Below are positions 39,263 through 51,809 of a stretch of DNA of 64,000 nucleotides, one piece after another. Made by a program: the position numbers and the translations under genes. The notes under the pieces are model-generated. The model worked only from the letters and a program-made list of their open reading frames with translations. It made no database searches and was not told the origin of the DNA. Position 1 is the stretch's first letter. The number at the start of each line of letters is the position of its first letter. The stretch comes from Chamaelirium japonicum (Eukaryota > Streptophyta > Magnoliopsida > Liliales > Melanthiaceae): contig OX393557.1 in the NCBI GenBank assembly GCA_947650365.1, forward strand, positions 32,270,209 to 32,334,208, given 5' to 3'.

Positions 39263-39264
39263 TA

Positions 39265-39470
39265 TAACTGTTTCATATGTAAATTATACCGTTTCATATG
39301 TAAATCAAATTGTTTCATATTGTTTCATAAATCATACTGTTTCATATGTAAATCAAACTGTTTCATATAGTTTCATATGTAAATCATACTGTTTCATATG
39401 TAAATCAAATTGTTTCATATTGTTTCATATGTAAATCTTACTGTTTCATATGTAAATTAAACTGTTTCAG
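39265..39470. repeat. Minisatellite, second block
   Basis: Same CATATGTAAATCATACTGTTT units as at 36,190, about ten copies. It ends in ...CTGTTTCAG immediately before the ATG of the second transposon gene, a plausible splice acceptor. Confidence 0.85.
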
Positions 39471-41162
39471 ATGGCATCACAGTCATATGTTCGTAGAGGC
39501 AGGGGTGGGGCAGCTCGGAGCGCTCCGGCTGCCACCCCAGGGTCCGAGGCTGCGCCGTCCGGATCTGGTAGTGCTGCTCCTCTCTCCACACCAGCTCCTG
39601 ATGTAGTCGCAGCCTCCGAAGCTTCGAGCAGTGCTCAGCACTCGGCTACAGCGTCTACGCCCACAGGTAATGTTTAGATCTAAAGTTTTATACATGTTGT
39701 AAATACTTCTTCAGTACTGATGTATATTTTATTTGCAGCGTCGAGGATCACCAGGCACGTATGCGACCGGGGCGTGACGACGGCCCGGCGCTTGTCGGCC
39801 TTACACGAGCCGCTGTCCCTACAGTGGAGCGGCAGGACCTTTGTAGGCGAGCACGCTTCTGACGCCGCCATGTGGGTCGGCATTATAGTACGGGAGGAGA
39901 GGAATGCCCCGATTGTGGGGTTAAGGGGGTGGAAGAACATTGATGCATCCTATAAGGAGAGGATGTATCAGCAGTTTTTGGTACGTTAGTTTCATTAAAG
40001 CATTTTAGAATAATATCGTACTTCTTTATAATTTGATTTGATAAAATAACTTGTTTCTAAATTGATTTTATAGGAGAAATTTATATGGGAGAACATAAAA
40101 ACCGACACCCATCGGGAGGACTTGTGGAAGATGATGGGTGAGCGGTACAGGGATTACCGTCACAAGCTCTACCAGCTCTACGGTTACTTGGTCGGCCAGC
40201 CGGCTGAGGAGGTACAGGCTATGGCCGGGATGAGAGACGTGCCACCGCTACACGTTCTACAATTTTTGGTCGCTCACTGGGCCACCCCTAGCTTTCAGGT
40301 ATAATTATAATTTTGTTGATTCGTACTTGTTTTAATGTTATACTAAAAATTTGTATTGATGTTTCAAAATTTAATCGATTGACACAGAGGAAATCTGCTA
40401 TAGGCAAGCAGAATAGAAGTGCCTCGACGACACCTGCTCCAGTGAAGGGGAGGACCTCCATGCCCCAGCTTGCCCAGCAGCTGGTAAATGATACAAACAT
40501 TATTATTATTTAAAGCTTTATACATGTTATATTAACTCATCTATTTATTTTATATGTCCAACAGACACAGTCCTTGGGCCACGAGCCTAATAGGATTGAC
40601 CTTTTTGAGGCCTCTAGGAGGCGGCGTATCGATGGGGTATTTCTGGACGACATGGTTGCCTCACAAGAGGTAAGTAATTAAATTACTGTTAATATATTCT
40701 TATACATATGTCATAAAATATCATTGAATATCATTGGTTATTTTTATATAGGAGAGGATGCGACTTCTGGTGACCCCGTCGGGCGAGGCCGGCTCCTCCT
40801 CCAGCTCAGTATCTGTCGACTCAGCGATGGATACTGTGTTGAGACCTGCCACGCACGGTCGTGTCCTCTGTACGGGCCTTAGAGTTACACCCTCCTCCTA
40901 CTTTGGACGAGAGGGTATGCGCTCGAGAGCACGGGACACCCAGACCGGTGCTATCACTCAGCTGCAGTCTGCGCTAGACGCGGAGCGAGAGCAGAGGCAG
41001 GCCCTCGAGCAGAGGATTGAGGCAGAGCAAGAGCAGAGGCAGGCCCTCGAGCAGAGGGTTGAGGCGGAGAAGAAGGCCCTCGATAAGGAAAGAGAAGCTC
41101 GCAGGGAACTGGATAAATTTTATGAATTCATAAACCGGTCTAGCGGTGGCTCATCCTCATGA
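39471..41162 (+). CDS. Second CACTA gene, Transposase_24 (Ptta/En/Spm) type
   Basis: Six exons with GT-AG introns (39471-39666, 39739-39980, 40074-40298, 40388-40483, 40565-40669, 40752-41162) give an uninterrupted 424-residue protein. An Ala/Ser/Pro-rich disordered N-terminus (1-70) is followed by the Transposase_24 core. This includes an SGRTFVGEHA stretch, a WENIKTDTHREDLWKMMGER helix region and VAHWATPSFQ-RKSAIGKQNR. The C-terminus (about 345-405) is a Glu/Arg/Gln heptad-rich coiled coil with a duplicated EQRQALEQR segment. It corresponds in position to TNPA, the DNA-binding partner that holds the two transposon ends together in En/Spm. That exact role is inference. It sits between the inverted satellite arrays. 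Confidence 0.8.
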
Positions 41163-41166
41163 TCAG

Positions 41167-41592
41167 GTACTTACTAATCTTTATAATATTAGCAAAAAAT
41201 ATGAATCTTACTAATTTGAGTTTAGATCATATTATCACACTTATGATTTTCCAACACTTAGACTCTAAATCGGTAAATCGGATCGTAAATGGTCTCTCTC
41301 TCTCTCTCATGGTAATGATGTAGCCTCTGTTTTTCTTTTAAATGATAGAATTTTGTTTTTTAATCATGCTAGGTGTGTGCCTCGTTGGAAGAGAGATATC
41401 CCTCTCATGTGACATTTGTAATGGACACAACAATATGCCACCCAACGTAGTTCGATTTCTATCTCTGCAGTTATGCTGGCATACAGGTAAACTTTGACTG
41501 AAGCTTTATAAGTGCAAATTATTTTAAATTCACTAATGCAATAGGTACTTTTTACGATTATACAAAGAGAATATAGTAGAAAGATGTAATGC
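41167..41592. other. Spacer between second CACTA gene and right array
   Basis: Begins with a strong donor-like CAG|GTACTT at 41,164-41,172. Contains one partial satellite monomer at about 41,237-41,292, cut by a short CT run. The rest is AT-rich without a supportable gene. Confidence 0.6.
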
Positions 41593-44500
41593 CAACACTT
41601 AGACTCTAAATCGGTGAATCGGAGCGTAAATTGGTCAAATATCCAATTATAACTCACTCGCAAGTCCGAAATACGGAATAATTCCAACTTCAAATTATCG
41701 GATGCCGATCCGATGACGATCCGATCGAATCCAAACATATTTCATATCCGAAACACGCTAACTTATGATTTTCCAACACGTAGACTCTAAATCGGTGAAT
41801 CGGATCGTAAATTGGTCAAATATCCAATTAGAACCCGCTCGCAAGTCCGAAATACGGAATAATTCCAATTTCAAATTATCGGATGCCGATCCGATGACGA
41901 TCGGATCGAATCCAAACCTATTTCATATCCGAAACACGCTAACTTATGATTTTCCAACACTTAGACTCTAAATCGGTGAATCGGAGCGTAAATTAGTCAA
42001 ATATCCAATTATAACCCGCTCGCAAGTCCGAAATACGGAATAATTCCAAGTTCGAATTATCGGATGCCGATCCGATGACGATCGGATCGAATCCAAACCT
42101 ATTTCATATCCGAAACAAGCTAACTTATGATTTTCCAACACTTAGACTCTAAATCGGTGAATCGGATCGTAAATTGGTCAAATATCCAATTAGAACCCGC
42201 TCGCAAGTCCAAAATACAGAATAATTCCAAGTTTGAATTTTCGGATGCCGATCCGATGACGATCGGATCGAATCCAAACCTATTTCATATCCGAAACACG
42301 CTAACTTATGATTTTCCAACACTTAGACTCTAAATCGGTGAATCGGATCGTAAATTGGTCAAATATCCAATTAGAACCCGCTCGCATGTTCGAAATACGG
42401 AATATAATTCCAAGTTCGAATTATCGGATGCCGATCCGATGATGATCGGATCGAATCCAAACCTATTTCATATCTGAAACACGCTAACTTATGATTTTCC
42501 AACACTTAGACTCTAAATCAATGAATCGGATCGTAAATTGGTCAAATATCCAATTAGAACCCGCTCGCAAGTCTGAAATACGGAATAATTCTAAGTTCGA
42601 ATTATCGGATGCCGATCAGATGACGATCCGATCGAATCCAAACATATTTCATATCCGAAATATGCTAACTTATGATTTTCCAACACGTAGACTCAAAATC
42701 GGTGAATCGGATCGTAAATTGGTCAAATATCCAATTAGAACCCGCTCGCAAGTCCGAAATACAGAATAATTCCAAGTTTGAATTATCGGATGCCGATCCG
42801 TTGACGATCCGATCGAATCCAAACCTTTTTCATATCCGAAACACACTAACTTATGATTTTTCAACACTTAGACTCTAAATCGGTGAATCGATCGGATCGT
42901 AAATTGGTCAAATATCCAATTAGAACCCGCTCGCAAGTCCGAAATATGGAATAATTCCAAGTTCGAATTATCGGATGCCGATCCGATGACGATCCGATCG
43001 AATCCAAACATATTTCAAATCCGAAACACGCTAACTTATGATTTTCCAACACTTAGACTCTAAATCGGTGAATCGGAACGTAAATTGGTCAAATATCCAA
43101 TTAGAACCCGCTCGCAAGTCCGAAATACGGAATAAAATTCCAATTTTGAATTATCGGATGCCGATCCGATGACGATCGGATCGAATCCAAACCTATTTCA
43201 TATCCGAAACACGCTAACTTATGATTTTGCAACACTTAGACTCTAAATCGGTGAATCGGATCGTAAATTGGTGAAATATCCAATTAGAACCCGCTCGCAA
43301 GTCCGAAATACGGAATAATTCCAAGTTCGAATTATCGGATGTCGATCCGATGACGATCCGATCGAATCCAAACATATTTCATATCCGAAACACGCTAACT
43401 TATGATTTTCCAACACGTAGACTCTAAATCGGTGAATCAGATCGTAAATTGGTCAAATATCCAATTAGAACCCGCTCGCAAGTCCGAAATACGGAATAAT
43501 TCCAAGTTCGAATTATCGGATGCCGATCCGTTGACGATCCGATCGAATCCAAACCTATTTCATATCCGAAACACGCTAACTTATGATTTTCCAACACTTA
43601 GACTCTAAATCGGTGAATCGATCGGATCGTAAATTGATCAAATATCCAATTAGAACCCGCTCGCAAGTCCGAAATACGGAATAATTCCAAGTTCGAATTA
43701 TCGGATGCCGATCCGATGACGATCCGATCAAATCCAAACATATTTCATATCCGAAACACGCTAACTTATGATTTTCCAACACTTAGACTCTAAATCGGTG
43801 AATCGGATCGTAAATTGATCAAATATCCAATTAGAACCCGCTCGCAAGTCCGAAATACGGAATAATTCCAAGTTCGAATTATCGGATGCCGATCCGTTGA
43901 CGATCCGATCGAATCCAAACCTATTTCATATCCGAAACACGCTAACTTATGATTTTCCAACACTTAGACTCTAAATCGGTGAATCGGATCGTAAATTGGT
44001 CAAATATCCAATTAGAACCCGCTCGCAAGTCCGAAATACGGAATAATTCCAAGTTCGAATTATCGGATGCCGATCCGATGACGATCCGATCGAATCCAAA
44101 CATATTTCATATCCGAAACACGCTAACTTATGATTTTTCAACACGTAGACTCTAAATCGGTGAATCGGATCGTAAATTGGTCAAATATCCAATTAGAACC
44201 CGCTCGCAAGTCCGAAATACGGAATAATTCCAAGTTCGAATTATCGGATGCCGATCCGTTGACGATCCGATCGAATCCAAACCTATTTCATATCCGCAAC
44301 ACGCTAACTTATGATTTTCCAACACTTAGTCTCAAAATCGGTGAATCGATCGGATCATAAATTGGTCAAATATCCAATTAGAACCCGCTCGCAAGTCCGA
44401 AATACGGAATAATTCGTAGTTCGAATTATCGGATGCCGATCCGATAACGATCCGATCGAATCCAAACATATTTCATATCCGAAACACGCTAACTTATGAT

Positions 44501-45597
44501 TTTCCAACACTTAGACTCTAAATCGGTGAATCGGATCGTAAATTGGTCAAATATCCAATTAGAACCCGCTCGCAAGTCCGAAATACGGAATAATTCCAAG
44601 TTTGAACTATCGGATGCCGATCCGTTGACGATCCGATCGAATCCAAACCTATTTCATATCCGAAACACGCTAACTTATTATTTTCCAACACTTAGACTCT
44701 AAATCGGTGAATCGGAGCGTAAATTGGTCAAATATCCAATTAGAACCCGCTCGCAAGTTCGAAATACGGAATAATTCCAAGTTCGAATTATCGGATGCCG
44801 ATCCGATGACGATCCGATCGAATCCAAACATATTACATATCTGAAACACGCTAACTTATGATTTTCCAACACGTAGACTCTAAATCGGTGAATCGGATCG
44901 TAAATTGGTCAAATATCCAATTAGAACCCGCTCGCAAGTCCGAAATACGGAATAATTCCAAGTTTGAATTATCGGATGCCGATCCGTTGACGATCCGATC
45001 GAATCCAAACCTATTTTATATCCGAAACACACTAACTTATGATTTTCCAACACTTAGACTCTAAATCGGTGAATCGATCGGATCGTAAATTGGTCAAATA
45101 TCCAATTAGAACCCGCTCGCAAGTCCGAAATACGGAATAATTCTAAGTTTGAATTATCGGATGCCGATCCGATGACGATCCGATCGAATCCAAACGTATT
45201 TCATATCCGAAACACGCTAACTTATGATTTTCCAACACTTGGACTCTAAATCGGTGAATCGGATCGTAAATTGGTCAAATATCCAATTAGAACCCGCTCG
45301 CAAGTTGGAAATACGGAATAATTCCAAGTTCGAATTATCGGATGTCGATCCGTTGACGATCCGATCGAATCCAAACCTATTTCATATCCGAAACACGCTA
45401 ACTTATGATTTTCCAACACTTAGACTCTAAATCGGTGAATCGGAGCGTAAATTGGTCAAATATCCAATTAGAACCCGCTCGCAAGTCCGAAATACGGAAT
45501 AATTCCAAGTTCGAATTATCGGATGCCGATCCGATCGAATCCAAACCTATTTCAAAACCGAAACACGCTAACTTATCATTTTTTAACGCTTAGAATC
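41593..45597 (+). repeat. Right 181-bp satellite array (about 22 monomers), inverted to the left array
   Basis: TAGACTCTAAATCGGTGAAT recurs every 181-185 bp from about 41,596 to 45,418, the reverse complement of the left-array monomer. From about 42,500 on, marker variants recur every fourth monomer: ACGTAGACTC at 42,684, 43,413, 44,142 and 44,870, and the 4-bp expansion GAATCGATCGGATCG near 42,885, 43,618, 44,347 and 45,070. That gives a higher-order unit of about 729 bp. The GTTGACG/GATGACG variant alternates about every second monomer over the same stretch. Confidence 0.95.
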
Positions 45598-45639
45598 AGT
45601 TATAGATATAAACCATTTTTTTAACAAATACATGTTAAT

Positions 45640-45780
45640 TGCAGGAGCAGGGTGGCGTCAGGGGATCGATGAGAGCACCAGTGTTAGTGGCGGGCGGGGG
45701 TGGTTAAGATAGGGCGGCGTCAAGGGATCGATGAGAGCACCAGCGTTGGTGGCGGGCGGGGGTGGTTGAGATAGGGCATG
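45640..45780 (+). repeat. 63-bp tandem duplication after an acceptor-like site
   Basis: AATTGCAG|GAGCAGG at 45,637-45,651 looks like a 3' splice site. It is followed by two near-identical 63-bp units (GGGATCGATGAGAGCACCAG, then GGCGGGCGGGGGTGG) at about 45,654 and 45,717. This could be a terminal untranslated exon of the transposon transcript; that is inference. Confidence 0.6.
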
Positions 45781-46020
45781 TAGGGCATGTATAATCTCTC
45801 AGTTTTGGATTGTGTAAATATTATTTTGTAATATGTGGTTATTTTTTGTTCTTGTCTATAATTGTTGGGTACTGTGGTAATATTTGATAATTTGCTGTAA
45901 TTTTTTATCAATTTAGGTAATATTTTAAAATTTGCGGTAATATTTTATAAATTGTGGTATTGTTGTAAATCACAGGAATTAAATAACATTATTTAGGTAA
46001 ATTTATAAAAAAAAAACATA

Positions 46021-46437
46021 CTTATTACCGACGGACATGAATTATTCCGTCGGTAATAATGTTTTCATTTTTTTTAAATTATAAATAATTTGCCGACGGC
46101 ATATAATACCGTCGATAATATATATATTATTACCGACAATATATACCAACCGTCGGTAAAATGCTTATATATTACCGACGGATTATTAAGATTCGTCGAC
46201 CATAATATATTATATTAATTTTTAATTGAATAAATATGACCGACGGCTTTAATATTACCGTCGGTATTAATTATTATTACCGACGGTAATATTTGGTCCG
46301 TCGTATTGTTTTCCCCGACACCTTTTTTCCCGACAGCCGGCGACGGAAATGTCTTCCGTCGCTATAAACTATTACCGACGGAATGTTAATATTACCGACG
46401 GATATTTTTCGTCGGTAATAACTTTTTTTTTGTAGTG
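46021..46437. repeat. Right subterminal region of the CACTA element
   Basis: TTACCGACGG and CCGTCGGTAA motifs recur in both orientations up to the terminal inverted repeat. The three 177-bp hairpin units of the left side are absent here, so the two ends are asymmetric. Confidence 0.9.
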
Positions 46438-46489
46438 TGTGTTTTGATAAAGCAGAAGACTACTTGATTGGGAGGTAACATTGAACATG

Positions 46490-48080
46490 GGAACTGATGT
46501 CGTTGCAACTACTAAAGCCGTTGGAGATGTTATTTTTAGTTTTTCTAATCATAGGACTGTAATACTTAGAGATTTTTTCTAATTTATATTTTTAAAATAC
46601 AACTTGATATCTATTTCCTCTTTGGTTAATAAAGGTTAAACAGTTTATTTTGATGCTTCTGTTGTATCTTTTAAGCTGAATGAAACTTTTATAGTAAGAA
46701 AAATAGTTCAGAGTAGTATCTATATTCTCAGTCCTAACTTAGAAAAACTTTTCATCTGAACCCATCTAAGCATAAAAAATATTTGAAAAATTTAACCCAA
46801 TTGTGGCACTTAAGACTAGGTCATATTGCCTCAAACAGAATTCACAGATTAATAATAGTCGGACTTCTGGACACAAATCCCTTAGATATCCTTCCAACCT
46901 ATGAGTCCTTCCTGGAAGGCAAGATGACCAAGAGGGCTTTTAAAGCCAAGAAAATCAAGCCACTGAAACATTAGCATTAATCAATTCAGATATTTATAGA
47001 CCCATAAGCGTCAAAGTGATAAGATGCCATGAGTACTTTATCACTTTCTTCGATGATTACTAAAGATATGGCTATATTTACCTGATGCATCGAAATTCAG
47101 AGTCCTTTAATAAGTTCACAAAATTCAGGGTTCAAGTAGAAAAGCAGACAGGTAATATATAAAAATCTTTCGATTTGATCGAGGTGGCGAATACCTATTG
47201 GACGAGTTCATTGGGTCTTTGGTGGAGTATGGGATTGTATCCCAGTTAATTGCATTAGGGGCACCATAACATAATTGAGGTTCCAAGAGAAGGAATCGAA
47301 CCTTATTGGATATGGTTCAGAGTATAATGAGTTATGCTAGTTTACCACCTACCTTTTAGGGGGATACACCTTAAAAACAATATATTCTAAATCTCATTCC
47401 ATCTAAGTCAGTGTCTCAGACCAATAGAGAGCTACGGTTAAGGTGAAAGTCGATACTACAATATTTTAAAGTGTGAGGAGTCCTGTATATATGCAAAAGG
47501 ATAAAAGTGGTAAGATAGAATCAAAGTCTAGGGTATGTCTGTTTATAGGATATCCCAAGAAAACCAAAGGCTAACTATTTATGATCCCGATGATAAGAAT
47601 GTAATCATTTCCATTAATACCATTTTCCTAAAGCAGGATTATATTATTTACCACAAGACTACCAGTAAAGTAGTTCTGGATGAACTACAGAGTACTAGTG
47701 GAGAGCGCGCATCTGAAAGCATATAGTGGGAGCTGACAAAACAGATATTAATATAGCAGAAACTGAAAAACCTAATCATTCAATACCACCACCACCGCCT
47801 ATTCGCAGTGGGAGAACCATCAGAGCTCCTAATAAATACTTTGGGGAAACCTTACTGGTTGATATATAGGGTCAGGAGGATGGTTCTTTAAGCTATGACG
47901 AAGCAGTGGAGTTTCTGACAAGTCTAACTGTCAAAAGGCCATGGTAGCAGAGATCGCATCTATGTCCCATAATGTTTTTTAGACTCTTGTTACACCATCA
48001 TCCAATATTAAACATATTGGGTATAAATGAGCGTATAAGAAGAAGAGAGGAGCCAGGGTTCGACTGGAACCGATGGTTCC
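46490..48080 (+). pseudogene. Ty1/copia pol remnant (GAG_pre-integrase, integrase, early RT)
   Basis: Forward-strand fragments in changing frames read, in order: AVGDVIFSF and YLFPLW-type pre-integrase sequence; ILSPNLE; LTQLWHLRLGHIASNR with LPTYESFLEGKMTKRAF (the HxxxH-type GAG_pre-integrase zinc region); and integrase core pieces (FITFFDDY, FNKFTKFRVQVEKQTGN). Then come KSRVCLFIGYPKK and FLKQDYI, and an IRSGRTIRAPNKY linker before reverse transcriptase. Stops and frameshifts are frequent. The 5' part is absent at the CACTA junction, and no LTR was identified, so it is a truncated, dead copy. The integrase would insert retrotransposon cDNA. Confidence 0.8.
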
Positions 48081-48407
48081 GTATAAGAAGAAGAGAGTAT
48101 TTGGTGGTTCCGTAGATCCGCATGAAGGTATGATAATCTCTAACACATAGATCTAGTGTTGATTCGACTTGCATATATGCGACATATTTCGTATCGCTAG
48201 ATTGTCGCTATGGTGTTCGATTCACTTGCTAGCACGTGCACGAACATATAGATTAGTTATATATAAATTAAATAATGGAACACACACGACCTATGGTATT
48301 CTGACCACTAAATTGCTTATGTTTGCAGACCTCTGATCATAGGAATTTTCCAACAGATATACTGCATCGATCGGTGCCGGCCGGACTAACATCCTCTACA
48401 TGGCCAA

Positions 48408-51400
48408 TGTTAAGTATCCAAATTAGTATTATTGTCTTTTCTTTTTCATGCATATCTCATCATTCTCTTGCGTAAAACATTCATATTACACATAAAATGC
48501 ATAAATTTATTTTCATCGTTGCATAGTACAATTTTGTATGAAAACATTGGTGTATTGGTTTCCATTCATACATTATCTGAATGGAAATACACAAAGACCG
48601 ATATTCAATTATTAATTTTACTATGTTTCACTATAAGGAACTGATGGGTATCATTTTATGTCTGTTTCGCAGTAAATGGGATCGTCATCTTAGCGTGTAG
48701 CTACTGTGGAGCGTGACTATACGGTGGGCATCATCACAATGCTTTGGTAGCGAACTTAAGACGCTCGCCAATGATCGACAAGCGGATGAACTAGCTTAAA
48801 AGAAGATGCAAATTATCGGAGCCCACAAAGGAGATTCTTAGCAAAACCGGCTCGCATACAACTCGGAAGTAAAGCATCAAGAAAACAAGACACATCCAAA
48901 CTCAGAGGACACCCAAGCTTGCCATCTTTTCTCTCTCTCATTTCCTTTTATCTTCATAAAGCACCCGGTCTCATAGCCATCTAACAGCTCAACCGGCTCG
49001 GTCTTGCACCCAACCTCTTGGCTATGAAGCATTGCACTTGAGCCCACTTTAAATCCCCTCCGATCCACTCTTTCCCATCCGGAGCTTGCATCACAGCCGT
49101 CCATGCCACCTAATCCCTCACATGCATGCACGTCCCAAACCCATCGATGCATTCATGCACGATCCCATCACATCCGTCCCTTTCCGACTCCCATACGCAA
49201 ACTCCATCCATAGCCATGTGCATGCATACATCCCGGCCATTAGATCCCATCTTAATTTCTTACTGAATTGTACCCATCCATTTTGCACAAACCCAATAAC
49301 CCATCAATTTACCAATGCATGCACATCCCTTGCATCCAAATGATCACAGCCCTCCATTGCATATATACAACCCATGCATGCATTAGTTCAGCCGTCCAGG
49401 CTGTCCAGCATACCCAAGTGACCCAACTCCCTCTCTTAATTGAATCTCAATCCCATTAAAGCCCAGTCATCCAATAACCCATGCAGCCGTCCCATACAAT
49501 TCAAAACTCATGCATGCATTACAGACATTCCAAGTTTAACCCATTCATGCGGTAATCGCAGTCGTCCCTTCCATGCAACATGCATGCATGCAAAAAAACC
49601 CACTTATCCTGACCCTACTCAAAACATAATCACAGCCGTCCGATTCACCCCAGTCATGCATGTGACCTCCCCTCCCCTCACCCGAAACGTCTCTCTCTAC
49701 TTTTTAATTAATCACAGCCGCCCATTCTACCTTGAACCCATACACCCCCTGCGATCTCTTCTCTCCTTCCTTTTCTCTTAATTGCAACCCGATCCAGCCA
49801 TGCATGCAAAATCACAACCGTCCCTTACCCTGATTGATACCCGTTTCTCTCTCTAAATCTTTCCTATTTTTTTCTCATGCGATCTTCCTTCCCTCTCTTT
49901 CCTTAACCGTCCAAGCACCCGACCCAGCCGCCTACCTCTCTCCTCTCCTATTCTCTCTCTAAAACCGTTTCTTTCTCTCTCCTTAATTCTCTCTATCTTT
50001 TTCCTTTCTTAACAACCCGGATCTCCTTTCTCTCTCTTCTTTATCTCTCTAGATCCCAACCGAGATCCTCCTCTTTCAAACCCAGCTGTACCCGGCCCTC
50101 TCTTCCTATCTTCGATCATGATTTATTCCCTATTTAATATCTTATTTACTCTTCTTTTTCCTTATTTAATTATCGTGCAAATCTCTCCCCCATATCTCTA
50201 CCCAACCGAAACCCTCTCTCTCCTCCAAATAAAACTTGCGAGATCCCTTAAGTTTCTCTCTTTTCTTTCCTATCATGCAGCCGTCCGTGCCATCTCACAC
50301 CGACCCAATCGCAGCCTTCCACCCTACCCAGCCCGGTTTCTTTCTTTTTCTCTCTTTCCATTTTCTCTCTCTGTTGCCTTATCTAAATCAACCAAACCCA
50401 GCCCTCTCTCTCCCTATTTAAAGGTTGGCCTGGAAGAGGGGGGACCGGAGAGAGAGGGAAGAGAACCGACCCACCCCTCCCGCCAGGGAGGGGCATGCAG
50501 TTTTTTTTAAGAGCTTTTTCACCATGATTCTGTAGAGAGAGTGCGAAGTGTGTGTGTGTTTGTTTGTAGTATTGTCCCGTTTATGAAAGAAGTTTTTCAA
50601 AGTAGTGGATGTAATTGTTTTTTTTTGATTTAATAAAAGTGTCTTTTACTTATAGTTTCTTATTCATTCATCTCTTTCTGCCATGCTTAATTTTATTAAA
50701 TATTCTGTATGCATTCATACCATGACCGACTAAATTCCCTCCCGCCAGGGAGAGGGGTTCGATGCCATAGTGAGTAGTTAGCTTTATTTTCTTACGTATT
50801 GCTCTCGATCTCGCTTAATGTATACGCCTCTCAATTAATTGATTTTAATTATGGAGAGCTAGCTCTCCCGTGTTTCCATTCAATTGGGATTCGGGTGATA
50901 CTTCACACTCCAATAGTTAATCATTGGTTGAATAGGCAAACTATTATTATTTTTATCTAATTTTCATTATGTCAATTTTCGCAATTGAGTACTAGTCTTA
51001 CTTCTTCACTATAAGAAGAATTCAATTCTTGAGATTGCGAGAATATTATATAATGAAATTAAATAAAGTGGACTTTAACTCTAAATTTTCCGCTTGAGAT
51101 GGTAAAACTTCCAATCTCAAGTGTAGATAAAGAGAGTAATATTGCAAGAGAGTTGACTTCGAACCATGATTTTTCAATCCCTGTCCTAGGCAGAATTCTT
51201 TTAAATTTCAGCAATGTCTTATGTTTTTATTTTTTTTATTCAATCTTTATTTCAGAAATGTCTTATGTTTTCTTTCTTGTTATTCAATCTTTATTTCAGA
51301 AATGTCTTATGTTTTTATTTTTATTATTCAATCTTTATTTCAGAAATGTCTTATGTTTTCTTTCTTGTTATTCAATCTTAAATTTTAGTAATGTCTTATG

Positions 51401-51809
51401 CTTTCTTGTTTTTTGTTATTCAATCTTTAATTTCATCAAATGTCTTATATTTTCTTTATTGTTATTCAATCTTTAAATTTCAGCAATGTCTTATATTTTC
51501 TTTATTGTTATTCAATCTTAAATTTCAGCAATGTCTTAATTTAAATTCTCTTCTTCTAAACTATTAATTTGAATCATTACTTATTAGCCTTTACTTTCTA
51601 AAATAAATTATTTACAAAATGATAAAAATACAAACTCCCTTCAATTCAATCTAGCTTCACTTGTGATATCTTCTTTAAGCCTTGCACTTACATGTGGTTC
51701 GATCCTTACTTGCCCTTTACTTTTAAAGTTCTCTGAGTTATGTATGCAGGTATTGGTTTTTGATAAATAGCTTTTACAACAACGACACAAAGAAAAAAGC
51801 TTTCTATCA
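48408..51809 (+). repeat. 5' LTR of the LARD element
   Basis: Contains a TATTTAAA promoter motif at 50,415-50,422, a GCATGCA- and CAGCCGTCC-rich middle, and an AATAAA signal at 50,632-50,637 about 215 bp past the TATA. Near its end is a tandem array of about 45-bp units (AATGTCTTATGTTTTC core, 51,210-51,540). The open frames inside it are present in both LTRs and have no protein-family resemblance. Confidence 0.92.
50415..50637 (+). promoter_or_regulatory. LTR core promoter and polyadenylation signal
   Basis: TATTTAAA at 50,415 followed by AATAAA at 50,632 defines a likely R region of under 200 nt. The same pair is present in the second LTR at about 55,932 and 56,149. Confidence 0.5.

Larger units (their letters stand above)
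30313..46437 (+). mobile_element. Complete CACTA (En/Spm) transposon, 16,125 bp
   Basis: The left end is CACTACAAGAAAGAGGG. The right end, read on the reverse strand, is CACTACAAAAAAAAAG. Both are flanked by TGT (30,310-30,312 and 46,438-46,440), the 3-bp duplication that CACTA transposases make. Inside both ends lie many short TACCGACGG / CCGTCGGTA motifs in both orientations, as expected for subterminal transposase-binding sites. The body carries a TNP2-type transposase, a Transposase_24-type second gene, and two inverted arrays of a 181-bp satellite. Confidence 0.95.

Noticed and set aside
36375-45593. Repeated 60-92 codon frames (MIFQHLDSKSVNR... type) in both satellite arrays
   Set aside because: They occur once per monomer because the repeat unit happens to be open. 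The 181-bp period shifts frame from copy to copy, and no start context or codon bias supports translation.
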